A stretch of 64,000 bases of DNA from Rheum nobile (lineage: Eukaryota > Streptophyta > Magnoliopsida > Caryophyllales > Polygonaceae), in assembly GCA_027886185.1 (NCBI GenBank), contig WOAB01000142.1, positions 1,364,001-1,428,000 of the forward strand. Direction: 5' to 3'. The position numbers were made by a program, and so were the translations under genes. This document shows, in pieces, positions 11,477-21,637 of the stretch (within the stretch, counting starts at the first letter, position 1; each line of letters opens with the position of its first letter). The notes beneath the pieces are model-generated. The model searched no databases. It saw only the letters and a program-made list of their open reading frames with translations, and was not told where the DNA came from.

Positions 11477-11850
11477 TTTTTTTTTTTTTATTAAGTAAAA
11501 ATTAGACTGAAAATCACAGAGGAGACGATTTCTCAGTCTATAGCATCCTTTCGGATGAGAATTACAAATTTTGGACTAGCTCGAAAATCTTCCAAAGAGC
11601 GCCGTTGGACCGTCTTTGCAATGAAATCGGCCAACATATTACTTTCTCGGAAGACATGAGAAATCTGCACTGAAAAAATAGTTTGTAAAACATATAGGAT
11701 ATCTGAAATTAACATTTCAATATCCCATGGACAGTGCCAAATTTTATTAAGAACATTCACAATGGTCAGGTTATCGCATTCAAGTTGAATGTCGGTAATG
11801 CCTAATTCAGAGGTCTTTACCAGGGCATTTCTTACCGCAAGTATTGGAAT
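11477..11850 (-). mobile_element. 5'-truncated LINE (RNase H domain plus poly(A) tail)
   Basis: On the minus strand the fragment from 11850 encodes the end of a plant LINE-type RNase H (phrases AVRNALVKTSELG, QLECDNLTIVNVLNKIW, HVFRESNMLADFIAK), with a stop at about 11533. A short 3' untranslated stretch and a poly(A) run (T-run 11477-11489 on the plus strand) follow. Truncation at the 5' end with a retained A-tail is the usual product of target-primed reverse transcription. A target duplication could not be fixed. It lies head-on upstream of the DUF868 gene. Confidence 0.8.
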
Positions 11851-11910
11851 TTTAAATTATATTCTATACACTATTGAGCAATTCACCTACACAATAAAAA
11901 GGAATGATAA

Positions 11911-12037
11911 GGGTTCGATTGGATTCTCGTTAAAATAAATTAAAAATACATTATCTTGTATTAAATTGATAATTTAATACAATTTAATATAAGATAATAC
12001 ATTTTAATGTATTTTAGGAGGGAATCCAAACAGATCC
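11911..12037. mobile_element. Tourist-like (PIF/Harbinger) MITE, 127 bp
   Basis: The terminal inverted repeats are gggttcgattggattctc and ggatctgtttggattccc (right end, reverse complement). It is flanked by the 3-bp duplication taa at 11908-11910 and 12038-12040. The interior is a long AT-rich near-palindrome (ttgtattaaattgataatttaat). It has no coding capacity. Confidence 0.8.
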
Positions 12038-12181
12038 TAAGTGTCATTGTGATTTTGATAGTTAAAATATAGATTGTTTAACCTAGTGTAATGGTGTACA
12101 ATTCCAATGTATTTACATAGAAAGACAATAATTAAAGTTTTGATCCATATGGATTTTGGGAGGTCATGTGATCCTTGATAT

Positions 12182-12418
12182 TGTAACGAACCTAACGACT
12201 TAGGGACATTCTGGTAATTGTGCTGGTATATGTGATAGAATGCCCAAGCTACTTTAGCTGGATGCGTGTATGGTTTTGTTCATCGAATAACAAACACAAT
12301 TTCTTACTTCTCTTTCTCTTCTCTATCCCTAATCCTTGCTCAACCCTATCCTTTTCTTTCCCTAAACTCAACCAAGCTTCCGTGGAAGCTATATCCCTCT
12401 AAGATCGTAGGAACATCA
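12182..12418 (+). repeat. Element A 5' LTR
   Basis: It begins TGTAACGAACC and ends aacatca, before the PBS. It matches 52855-53066 over its length, except that it has about 29 bp (around tggtatatgtgatagaatgc) missing from the 3' copy. The deletion is bounded by short gct repeats, suggesting slippage. Confidence 0.85.
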
Positions 12419-12422
12419 CAAG

Positions 12423-12433
12423 TGGTATCAGAG
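12423..12433 (+). other. Element A primer-binding site
   Basis: TGGTATCAGAG, complementary to the 3' end of initiator methionine tRNA, lies a few bases after the LTR end. This is standard for plant chromoviruses. Confidence 0.85.
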
Positions 12434-12449
12434 TTGTTCATCCTCGGCC

Positions 12450-13603
12450 ATGGCAGACGGAACAAGGATGAAAACTATGGAGGAGAACCTTAAGAAGATG
12501 GAGTTGACCGTCCAGCAGCACGCGTCGACAATGCACCAGTGGATGAATTCCACAAGCCAAAGTTTTGAGGAGTTTCGATTGCAATTCGAAGGCAATCAAA
12601 CTCATTGGGAAGATCTTCAGTCACAGATGGAGGTGGATTGGGTTCGCATGGAGGATTTGCATACGCAGGCGAATTAGAAGATGGAGAATTTTCAGAAAGT
12701 TACGGAGCAAATATTGGAGAATCTAGCGGAACATGTCGCGGGAGAAAGCTCAAGAAAATACAACATTCAATGGTAATGCTAATCTTGGTCAAGATTATGG
12801 CACTTCAGGAGGTGATCAAGCACCCAGGGCAGCAAATCTTGGTCAACATTCGACTTCAACTGCTCAAGTTCGAATTCTTGAGGTCCGAATTCCAGTGAGC
12901 AGTTCAGGAGGAATTCAGAATCTTGTGAGTGAGAAATCTTCTGGCAGTGACTACAGAGGAGGTAATTTTCGTGTGCCTAAACTTGATTTCCCTAGTTTTG
13001 ATGGAAAGAAACCGAGAAGTTGGATTCGTAAGTGTGAGAAGTATTTCAAAGTGTTTGATATTGGTGATGATCATAAGGTTGAGATTGCGTTGATGTATAT
13101 GAACGATAGAGCTGACATTTGGGCTCAGGGTTTTGTGTTGCAGAGGACGGATGTGAATTAGAGTGACTTCAGTGAGGCACTTTGTGTTAGATTTGGGGAG
13201 AAACAAGGTGCTCAAATTATAGAGGATTTTAATAAGTTGACTCAAACTGGTGATATTGAGGATTATACAGAAAGATTTGAGGATTTGAGAGCTAGTATGA
13301 TGGCTTATAGTCCACACCTACCTGAATCCTATTTCATTTCTAGCTACATCAGTGGATTGAAGGAGGAACTTAAATCCTTGGTGAAGCTAAATCGACCAAA
13401 TTTGTTGGCCATGGTGTATGAACAAGCTCGTTTACATCAGGGGGTAGTGCAGACAATTATGAGATTGAGCAAACCTCCATTATAACCTAACCCCAATTCC
13501 ATTATGGCAATTCCCAATCCAACAGTGCTTTCAAGAATTCTTCCTTTACACCCTCTAAACCTGTTAATCCAGTTTCCAACAACTCTAATCCCAAGATTCC
13601 TTC
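12450..13603 (+). pseudogene. Element A gag, N-terminal part
   Basis: It begins with an ATG (MADGTRMKTMEENLKKMEL) followed by a coiled-coil-like segment. A stop at about 12675 and a frameshift near 12730 precede the capsid-type region (VPKLDFPSFDGKKPRSWIRK, then IEDYTERFEDL and SYISGLKEELKSLV), which is the usual Ty3/gypsy gag core. An in-frame TAG at 13159-13161 sits where the family normally has tryptophan. The gene is interrupted at 13603 by element B and resumes at 20705 with the zinc knuckle. Confidence 0.8.
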
Positions 13604-14528
13604 TGTTGGATCGTTAGAGTTACGTCTGAGGGAACAAAAGCTTTGTTCCCACAGAAGGCACAACGGATTTAAATAGCAAGAAAGATAACAGAACGAACTC
13701 ACGATATATAGTGGAAACCCTGATTAGCAAAACTAGCTTCTCAAGGAAAAACCACTACCTTCAAGCTTTCGCTTGAGAGGATTTTGAACTGCGTACTTGT
13801 CTTATTAGTTTCTTATTTGATTACACTTGTATCCTGGACTTCGACCTCTAAACAACCAGCTAGACTCGAAACCTCTTCTACAACGATGAATCAAACTTAA
13901 CTCTCAAAGACTCACACGCACCTCACTCTCTTTCTCTTCTTTTCTTTTTCTCGTTCAAAGTCGTTCTCTGCCGTCAAGTCGTCCCTAAGAAATGAATCCT
14001 CACTTTACTTAAATACAACTCGGCAGAAACCCTAATTGACACAAATTAGGAAAAACTAGAATCGGATTACAAATATATGATTTTGTTTGGAAGATAAGAT
14101 ATCACAACTGATTATATTAATTAAGGAAGGAGTTCCCTAATTAATCCAACCGATTGGATATTATTCTTCTCTCTCCAATCGCCTTATCTTAGAAAAGATT
14201 CCTAAGATAACACGATCAGATCTTTTCTCTCTTTCCATATCTTTGCGCAATCCGGCTTGATCCTTGGAGCCGAAGTCTTCATCCTCTACCGCGTGGCTTC
14301 TTGATTTGTTTCCTTAATTCTGCACGCTGTATGACTTCTTTCCTTTTGCAGCCTTGATCTGGTTCGTCACTTCAGTTCCTTGAGAGGTAACAAAGCGCTA
14401 AGCAAGCCTCTGTTCCCTCTGAGATCCTATGCTGCAAAGCTCCCTGGGATAACTCTTCTTGTCCCTGAAACATTTGGTACACATATTAGTTGAGTGTTTG
14501 TAACCATCAAAACCTAAGGAATTCAACA
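13604..14528 (-). repeat. Element B 3' LTR (925 bp)
   Basis: In plus orientation it reads tgttggatcg to ggaattcaaca. It is identical in length to the other LTR, with about 12 substitutions. It disrupts gag of element A. Confidence 0.95.
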
Positions 14529-14713
14529 AATTCCCCCTTTTTGATGGTGACAAACACCCTTAACAATGAAGCATATACCAACTAGAACAAGACAGAACTG
14601 ACAAGAAAGTTTCCTACTAAAAACACCGTTAGTTCCCCCTTAGTTCAGCAATACGTTTTACCTGTTCTGTTCCCCCTCAGACAATGCTACCTGTCATTCT
14701 TTTCCCCCTTTTG
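14529..14713 (-). promoter_or_regulatory. Multiple polypurine tracts of element B
   Basis: Directly next to the 3' LTR is AAAAAGGGGGAATT (minus strand, 14542-14529). Further AAGGGGGAA-type tracts occur at about 14632, 14670 and 14699, and another near 15104 inside the ORF. The first would prime plus-strand synthesis. Repeated tracts upstream of the 3' LTR are typical of Sireviruses. Confidence 0.7.
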
Positions 14714-14951
14714 GCATCATCAAAAACACAGTAAAGAGTTAGAGAAGAAAGATCAATGCCAGATAAACAAAAACACCCATTGTCATTAATTAAAAAAAAC
14801 TTAAACAACATGCAAAGACAGCCAAAACATGCAAAACATCTAAACACAGTCATTAAGCCACACAGGGCACACAAGTCAGAGAGAAATAAAAACAACTAAG
14901 GAGGATAGATGAGCAAGGGAACAAAGGAGTGGGTGGATGGCAGGTAAACAG

Positions 14952-16588
14952 TTAGGTATCACTATGACCATCCGATGGAGCTGATGCGTGATGGGAGAGA
15001 AACGCGCGTACGTCTGCCAAGAGAAGTGTCTGCTGAGCAGCCAAATCCCGCACTGCCTGGCAAAGACTTCTCAGATCCTTCCCCAAAGATGATTTCTCAT
15101 TCAGTTCCCCCTCAGAACTGTCCGCCTCAGAATCTTCTATAGTCTCAGAAACAGCCGGAACACTATCCAGTTTCACCCAGCCTTCGTCACCTTGAAGAAC
15201 AAACTTCATCTTGTGCAGATTACTGACATCGAAGGGGCGGGAGAAGACACTCGATTCCGCCGAGGAGTTGTAGACTTTATGGTACTCAAGAATCTTTTTG
15301 ACAACTCGAGGGAACGGAAGAGCGTGCTGGTCTGTGTTCCTAGCATGGGACATGTGCTGCATCATAATCCTAGGGAGGCAAATGGGTTCCTTCTTCAATA
15401 GCGTAGATAGGAGGACAATATCCAAAATCAGCAGTCGGTTCCTTTTCTGTCCCCTGGGCGTTATGTTGCTGATCAAGAAGTGGTATAATACTTTGTTGAC
15501 GGCAGACATCTCAGATATGTCAAGATCACCACTTCCCAGAGCATTCTCAATGCCAGCCACTGCCCACACTGCTTCAGAATAAGGAAAATCCTTAGGCCAT
15601 CTTCCTTTTGGGTACTCGCCATACCCCTCATGTGGGACTCCCAAAGCTACTCCCAACTCAATGCTCGAAAACAGATGTACCTTCCCTCCAAGCTTGTAGC
15701 TCTCCAGAACGGCGTGGGGTCTGACTTCCATCACATAAGACGAATAGAACTCCCTTATCAAGTCTTCATCCACTCCTTCTTCTTCCACGAACAGCCGACT
15801 CCACTTCTGAGCATCCAGTACTGCATACACCTCCTCCAGATAATTCTCCTTAAGGAACTCCGGGTCCACCAGCAATTCTTTTACCACAGACTTATGGCTT
15901 ATGCTTTTGACTTCATCAGCCGCCACCTTTCCTTTGGCCTTGGCGGGCTGACGACGTTGACTTTTGCGGAGAGGACCAGTAGAGACCTTGGCTTTCTTTG
16001 CTTTATTCCAGTGAGGGGTTCTGACTCCTCATCAGAACTGACTGTGATAGCCTTCTCGGACTTCTTCTAAGAGCGGGTCTTCCTCTTGGAGGAGTATGCA
16101 GTCTTTATCCTTCCAGATGACTTTAGAGAAATAAGAGGTTCCTCCTCATCTTCTTTCTCAACCAATTCCTTGGCGAGACACCTTACAACTCCCTGAATCT
16201 TCTCCTTCACAACCACATGCTCCTCAGTGGTGACTGAAGTGGTCTCTCTAGGTAACTCGTTTATCTCCTCTTCAATGGGATCAGGATGGGTTAGAGAGGA
16301 ATAAACCTCCTCTCTTTCAGTAGAGGATATGGCAGTGGGAACAGCCGGGGAGATTTTAGGGTTAGGATTTTATGGAGTGGGTTCTGTGTTTGAGGCGATT
16401 GGGGCTATGTAGGGGACCATGGAGAGTTGGTCCTGGGTGGGTGATGGCGGAGGTGTAACTGTGGTGGTCGCTGGGGTGGTGGAGGTGGAAGGTAGGGACT
16501 GGGTAATGGCGGCGAGGAGAGCGGGGTCTGTCCCCATGGAGGACAATTTGGCAAGGAGGTCTTGGGCAAGGTTAGTGTTTGAGGCCAT
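14952..16588 (-). pseudogene. Element B ORF2: 'putative plant transposon protein' domain, disrupted
   Basis: The N-terminal part starts at the ATG 16588 (MASNTNLAQDLLAKLSS) and is Ser/Thr/Pro-rich with a stop at about 16370. A lysine-rich middle follows, with a stop near 16069 and a frameshift near 16010. The C-terminal 324 codons (15926-14952) are open. They contain IREFYSSYVMEVRP, GGKVHLFSSIELGVALGVP and VNKVLYHFLISNITPRG, the pattern of the plant-specific domain called putative plant transposon protein (I believe Pfam Transposase_32). A short predicted coiled coil closes it. The role is unknown; it is in the same sense as gag. Only a few lesions separate it from an open frame of about 545 codons. 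Confidence 0.65.
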
Positions 16589-17792
16589 TTTTTAGAGAGA
16601 GAGAGAGCACTGGGAAGACGAGAGGTAGAGAGGAAGAGGAAGATAACTTGAGGAAGATAAGGGAATAGTGAAGAGGAGACTTACCTGGAGACCCGAATTA
16701 TATAGCCATCACAAAATCTTCCAGAAATTCCAAAGATAAAATCTGATCCTTTCAGTTTCCAAAAGATAAAAATTGCAATCTTCCACTTTCCCAAAACTTG
16801 CCAGAATCTCGTCCAAATCCAATTGAACCAGCCGAAAAATCTCTTCCTAACTTCTTTCCATCAAATCAACCCTTAATGCACGACGCGTCCCAACACAAAG
16901 TTTCCATTATTACATTCTGCCATACACACGTCATCTCAGACCTGCAAGCCACAAAGGCCGAACCGTTTTTCCGCCAAAACAAAAAGTAGTAGGGTGTGAT
17001 GCTGGGGGTTAGTTACCAGAGAGGGTACAAAAGACTATCACACCAAAATATATGATATTTGCGATTGATTTTTACATCATGCCTGAGGGGTCTCCAGTTG
17101 TGGATGATTAGATGGGCTCATAGGAGACATCAAGCATGACGGTTACGGGTGAGCTGTAGAATCAACTATCATTTGAGCTTATAATGAGGGAACAAATCAT
17201 CAAGTTGATTCTTTTGGGCCGAAATAGAGCTGATTCATGTGACATATGATAACATAGATGACCATGCAAGACATTCAGTACATAAAGGAAGTAAAAGCAC
17301 ATAGTCAAGCTTTTCGAAAATTAATACCCAAGGAAGCTAATGCATAATAAGGCATGAAGATTCGACTTTCACAGTTTACCACGTAATCTAGCCAATCATC
17401 GAGGGAACACAACACATAGACATGTAGTTAGGGGAACAAACCAGACTTCGTATGGAACTGAATGTAGAGTTCCCCAACAGGTGTTTCAATGAGAAGATTG
17501 GCATTTGATCCCCCGTTTGCCAATCTTTGTCGACACAGTGATGTCCTTCCTAGATATACATGGTACCTGAAATTTTCACACAAGGTACAGATTAGTCATT
17601 AAGTCCTTGTCCACATCACCTTTACCTCTGACACCAGGCCTTTGAGTCTCAAGTATTCCATGCAGAAGTGAGGTGAGACTTGCTTTGTTTCCTGTCAAAT
17701 AACTGACCCTTGAATGAATGAAACACTAGGAACATTCCTCACTTTATCCTGCACAGAAAGAGTTAGTTCTTGAGAACCCAGACAAGCTTATA
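16589..17792. other. Element B non-coding middle
   Basis: There is no ORF of note on the element's strand between gag and ORF2. This is where pol would stand in an autonomous Copia element; nothing resembling integrase or reverse transcriptase was found. Confidence 0.6.
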
Positions 17793-19718
17793 CTATCTGG
17801 GTTTGGGAGCAACATATCTAATCTTAGGAGGTTCAACTTCTATATGCTCCCTAGTAGTGCGAGCAATCTCCTCATTATGTTGCTTCAGCAGACACTCTTG
17901 CTTGTAATGACCAGAATGCCCGCAATACCAACAGACCCTTTGACACTTCAGATCTACATACTTGCTCTGTCCTGGCCAAATTGTTTTGTTAGCAATCCTT
18001 GACTGAAAATCAATATTATTGGACTTACTGCTTTGGGATTGCTTCAGCCAAATTGCATGAGCCTTCTGTCCATGATACCAAGCCTTGCCTTCTTCAGTCG
18101 AATTAGAACAGTCTTTGTCTTTGTTCCCTCCTGAGGAACATTCTCCCTTTTCTTTTACAGACTGTTTTCCTTCGACTTTGGAGCCTTTTTTCTTAGTGTC
18201 ATCAACATGAAGCTTAGGTTGATAGCCAATTCCAAAGCGAGGTACTTCCTTCTTTTCAGGTTTCTTTTCATTCTTGACTGCAACAAAGACAATACCTTTT
18301 GGCTCGTCCTTCTGTTCCTCAATGAGTTTGGTTAGATCACTAGAAAGTTTTGCATTTCCTAGTTTTAACATTAAAGACTCAGCCTCGAGTGAGGAAACAG
18401 TGGACTCTAGAGACTTAATCTTTTCAGTGAGTTCTGGACACTCAGAGCATGTGTTTGAAGAGGAAGATGAACCTTTCTCAAGCGTGAGCACTTTTTCAGC
18501 CCAAACCTGATTTTCTTCGATCAGACCTGAGATCGATTCATCTTTCTCTTCGAGTTGCTCACTGAAAAGATTACTCTCGCGAACGAGATTCTTAATGGGA
18601 GAGATCAAGCTTTCTTTAGATTTGCATCTTAAGCTTGATATAAGATCAGATTCAGTTACCTCATCGTTGATTACCTCTCCCTTTGTCTCGTTTGGAACTT
18701 CAACGGCCATTAAGCATACATCCCTGGAATGTAACGAATCTTCGTCATCTGAGTCTGATTCTCCCCAGGTGGCAACCATTGCTTGCTTCCCTTCATTTGC
18801 TGGAGGCATTCCTGCCTTCTTCTTGAAGCAGTTTCTGGCCATGTGTCCCTTGTTCTGACAGTGGTAACAAACCACATCTTTCATGTCTCTGTTCCCTTCA
18901 GAGGAACTGGGCGAGTCCTTGTTCCGAGACCATATCTTCCTCATTGGCCTTGTGATAAGAGCAACATCTTCATCGCCGTCCTCATCTTCATCGCCCGTTT
19001 GAGACAGATCAAATGCCCTTTCCACCTTCAGGGCAATGCTCTTCGCCTTCTCCTCTCCTTTCTTGTTTATCTTATGATTATAGACAGAGGCGTTGCTTTC
19101 CAGCTTAGCAACCACTTCTTCCATAGTAAGAGTCTTGACGTCTGTTTGAGAGTAGAGGGCAAGAGCAATGGCATCCCACTGAGTGTTGAGACCTTGCATG
19201 AAGTGATGAGTCAACTTCCAGTCTGGCATTGTTTCACCAAGGTACTGAAGCTGACCAACTAGCCCATGGAACCTGGAGTAGTACTCTTGAATGTGTTCAT
19301 CTTTCCCTTGAGAAATTTGGTCGTACTCCTTGAACAGGGAAAGGATCTTGTTCTTCTTCGAGTCTTTATTTCCTTGATGAAGACGTTTCAGGGCATCCCA
19401 GATCTCCTTGGCAGTCTTATAGCTCATGACTTTCTTGAGATCAGAGGGAAGAAGGGCCATGTGAAGGATCTTCTTAGCCCTGCTGTTTTTCTCCAGTTTC
19501 TTCCAATCCTCATCGGTGTAGTCGACCTTTGGTTTTGGCTTTGTCTCATCTGTCTCGTTCTTGATCACAAAAGGTCCGACTTCAATAACTTTCCAGAGCT
19601 GTCCATCAAGGGAACAAATATGGGACTCAATTTGCTCCACCCACCAGCTATACTCACCAGACTTCAGAGTTGGTGGTTTCCAGAATGAATCACCGATTGC
19701 ATTGCTTGACGACGACAT
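17793..19718 (-). CDS. Element B gag polyprotein (Copia type, two zinc knuckles), intact
   Basis: Gag forms the cytoplasmic virus-like particle and packages element RNA. This 641-residue frame is uninterrupted. Residues about 10-220 are the UBN2-type Copia gag domain (GEYSWWVEQIESHI; WKKLEKNSRAKKILHMALLP; EIWDALKRLHQGN; HHFMQGLNTQWDAIALAL). A CCHC knuckle (CYHCQNKGHMARNC) lies near residue 285 and a second (CWYCGHSGHYKQEC) near residue 608. Between them are acidic and coiled-coil-like stretches. The ATG at 19718 lies about 40 bp after the PBS and gives the usual N-terminus. No protease motif follows the stop. An intact gag in an element with no pol suggests selection for, or recent dependence on, its own particle protein. 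Confidence 0.9.
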   Translation of the reverse strand: MSSSSNAIGDSFWKPPTLKSGEYSWWVEQIESHICSLDGQLWKVIEVGPFVIKNETDETKPKPKVDYTDEDWKKLEKNSRAKKILHMALLPSDLKKVMSYKTAKEIWDALKRLHQGNKDSKKNKILSLFKEYDQISQGKDEHIQEYYSRFHGLVGQLQYLGETMPDWKLTHHFMQGLNTQWDAIALALYSQTDVKTLTMEEVVAKLESNASVYNHKINKKGEEKAKSIALKVERAFDLSQTGDEDEDGDEDVALITRPMRKIWSRNKDSPSSSEGNRDMKDVVCYHCQNKGHMARNCFKKKAGMPPANEGKQAMVATWGESDSDDEDSLHSRDVCLMAVEVPNETKGEVINDEVTESDLISSLRCKSKESLISPIKNLVRESNLFSEQLEEKDESISGLIEENQVWAEKVLTLEKGSSSSSNTCSECPELTEKIKSLESTVSSLEAESLMLKLGNAKLSSDLTKLIEEQKDEPKGIVFVAVKNEKKPEKKEVPRFGIGYQPKLHVDDTKKKGSKVEGKQSVKEKGECSSGGNKDKDCSNSTEEGKAWYHGQKAHAIWLKQSQSSKSNNIDFQSRIANKTIWPGQSKYVDLKCQRVCWYCGHSGHYKQECLLKQHNEEIARTTREHIEVEPPKIRYVAPKPR

Positions 19719-19760
19719 CTTTCCTGTAAATTCTGTAACAAAAACAATCTAGAGCACTAG

Positions 19761-19772
19761 GCTCTGATACCA
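19761..19772 (-). other. Element B primer-binding site
   Basis: On the minus strand TGGTATCAGAGC, matching initiator Met tRNA, sits two bases from the end of the 5' LTR. Confidence 0.9.
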
Positions 19773-19774
19773 AT

Positions 19775-20699
19775 TATTGGATCGTTAGAGTTACGTCTGA
19801 GGGAACAAAAGCTTTGTTCCCATAGAAGGCACAACGGATTTAAATAGCAAGAAAGATAACAGAACGAACTCACGATATATAGTGGAAACCCTGATTAGCA
19901 AAACTAGCTTTTCAAGGAAAAACCACTACCTTTAAGCTTTCGCTTGAGAGGATTTTGAACTGCGTACTTGTCTTATTAGTTTCTTGTTTGATTACACTTG
20001 TATCCTGGACTTCGACCTCTAAACAACCAGCTAGACTCGAAACCTCTTCTACAACGATGAATCAAACTCAACTCTCAAAGACTCACACGCACCTCACTCT
20101 CTTTCTCTTCTTTTCTTTTTCTCGTTCAAAGTCGTTCTCTGCCATCAAGTCGTCCCTAAGAAATGAATCCTCACTTTACTTAAATACAACTCGGCAGAAA
20201 CCCTAATTGACACAAATTAGGAAAAACTAGAATCGGATTACAAAGATATGATTTTGTTTGGAAGATAAGATATCACAACTGATTATATTAATTAAGGAAG
20301 GAGTTCCCTAATTAATCCAACCGATTGGATATTATTCTTCTCTCTCCAATCGCCTTATCTTAGAAAAGATTCCTAAGATAACACGATCGGATCTTTTCTC
20401 TCTTTCCATATCTTTGCGCAATCCGGCTTGATCCTTGGAGCCGAAGTCTTCATCCTCTACCGCGTGGCTTCTTGATTTGTTTCCTTAATTCTGCACGCTG
20501 TATGACTTCTTTCCTTTTGCAGCCTTGATCTGGTCCGTCACTTCAGTTCCTTGAGAGGTAACAAAGCGCTAAGCAAGCCTCTGTTCCCTCTGAGATCCTA
20601 TGCTGCAAAGCTCCCTGGGATAACTCTTCTTGTCCCTGAAACACTTGGTACACATATTAGTTGAGTGTTTGTAACCTTCAAAACCTAAGGAATTCAACA
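19775..20699 (-). repeat. Element B 5' LTR (925 bp)
   Basis: It pairs with 13604-14528. Its inner terminal dinucleotide is mutated (tattggatcg for tgttggatcg). The outer end borders the target duplication ccttc. Confidence 0.95.
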
Positions 20700-20704
20700 C
20701 CTTC

Positions 20705-21637
20705 GAATTCCAATCCTTAAACTGAGTTTAAAAGAACTCCAGGGCTGTGTTACAGGTGTTGGGATAGATACTTTGTTGGTCATAAATGCGAGTCACAAAC
20801 CTTGCATAGCTTGTTTGGCGATGTTATTGGCGAGCATCATGTTGAGTTGGGTGAATTGGGAATGAATAATGTGGATTGTGGTGATGCTGAGAATGTAGAG
20901 GATCAACCTGAGGTCTATGTACACGCTTTGACCGAAAGCAGTCCTTTGAACACTATTAAGATCAAATGGACAGTTAGGAACAAGCCATTCATGATTTTGG
21001 TTGACAGTGGCAGTACACGCAACTTTTTGGATCCAAGAATTGCTCGAGAGGCTGGATTTGAGCTGTAAGAATCAAGTATTATGGTAGTATCTGTGGCTAA
21101 TGACAGTCGAATGATTAGTCATCAAAGTTGTGTTGGATTTGAATGGATGATGCAAGTTCACAATTTCTCTTTTAGCATTCGAATTCTAAAGCTAGGAGGG
21201 TGTGATATAGTATTGGGAGTTGATTGGTTAAGGGAATTCAGTCCCTTAACATTTGATTTTAAGCAGTTGAAATTAACCTTTGTTAAGAGTGGTCAAATAA
21301 TTGAGTTGCAAGGGTTGCAAGAGACAACTTCTCTTAAGATGATGACTGGTGCTAAGTTGCAGAAGTTGCTCAAGAAGAAGGTGCCAGTGTTTATTACTCA
21401 TATAGCTCAGTGCTTTCACATTGAGGAATCACAAGTTTTGCCAGAAGAGATTACTGCCGTGTTAGCATAGTTTGAGGATGTATTTGCTGAGCCTAAGGGA
21501 CTACCACCTAACAGAGGTCATGAGCATAACATTTTATTGAAGCCAGAGTCTTCATCAATGTGTTCCAAACCATACAGATACCCCTATTTTCAGAAAAATG
21601 AAATTGAGAGGCAAGTGGTGGAAATGTTGAAGAGTAA
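20705..21637 (+). pseudogene. Element A: zinc knuckle, protease and start of reverse transcriptase
   Basis: Gag resumes after element B with a knuckle of the chromovirus type (CYRC...GHKC, about 20750-20795). An aspartic protease follows with ILVDSGSTRNFLD (about 20996) and the downstream CDIVLGVDWLREF motif. A stop at about 21066 and another near 21468 break the frame. The N-terminal edge of RT (FEDVFAEPKGLPPNRGHEHN) begins near 21471 and is cut at 21637 by element C. The duplicated target agtaa is 21633-21637. Confidence 0.85.

Larger units (their letters stand above)
13604..20699 (-). mobile_element. Element B: non-autonomous Copia-type LTR element with gag and an extra ORF
   Basis: Two 925-bp LTRs (13604-14528 and 19775-20699) flank about 5.2 kb. 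The target duplication ccttc is at 13599-13603 and 20700-20704. In minus-strand order it holds PBS, an intact gag (19718-17793), about 1.2 kb without ORF, a second ORF with a plant-transposon-protein domain (16588-14952), several polypurine tracts and the 3' LTR. No protease, integrase, reverse transcriptase or RNase H was seen on either strand, so it must have moved using enzymes of a partner. By eye the LTRs differ at about 12 sites (about 1.3 percent), making B young beside its host. Repeated polypurine tracts are a known Sirevirus trait, so that is the likely parent lineage. Confidence 0.85.

Noticed and set aside
11533..11760. Ordinary host gene encoding an RNase H-like protein
   Set aside because: The fragment is the C-terminal end of a LINE RNase H domain followed by a poly(A) tail; no gene structure surrounds it.
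12177..12181. Possible target duplication for element A
   Set aside because: The left 5-mer gatat does not match tcatg after the 3' LTR; shifting the LTR ends by a few bases did not produce a match.
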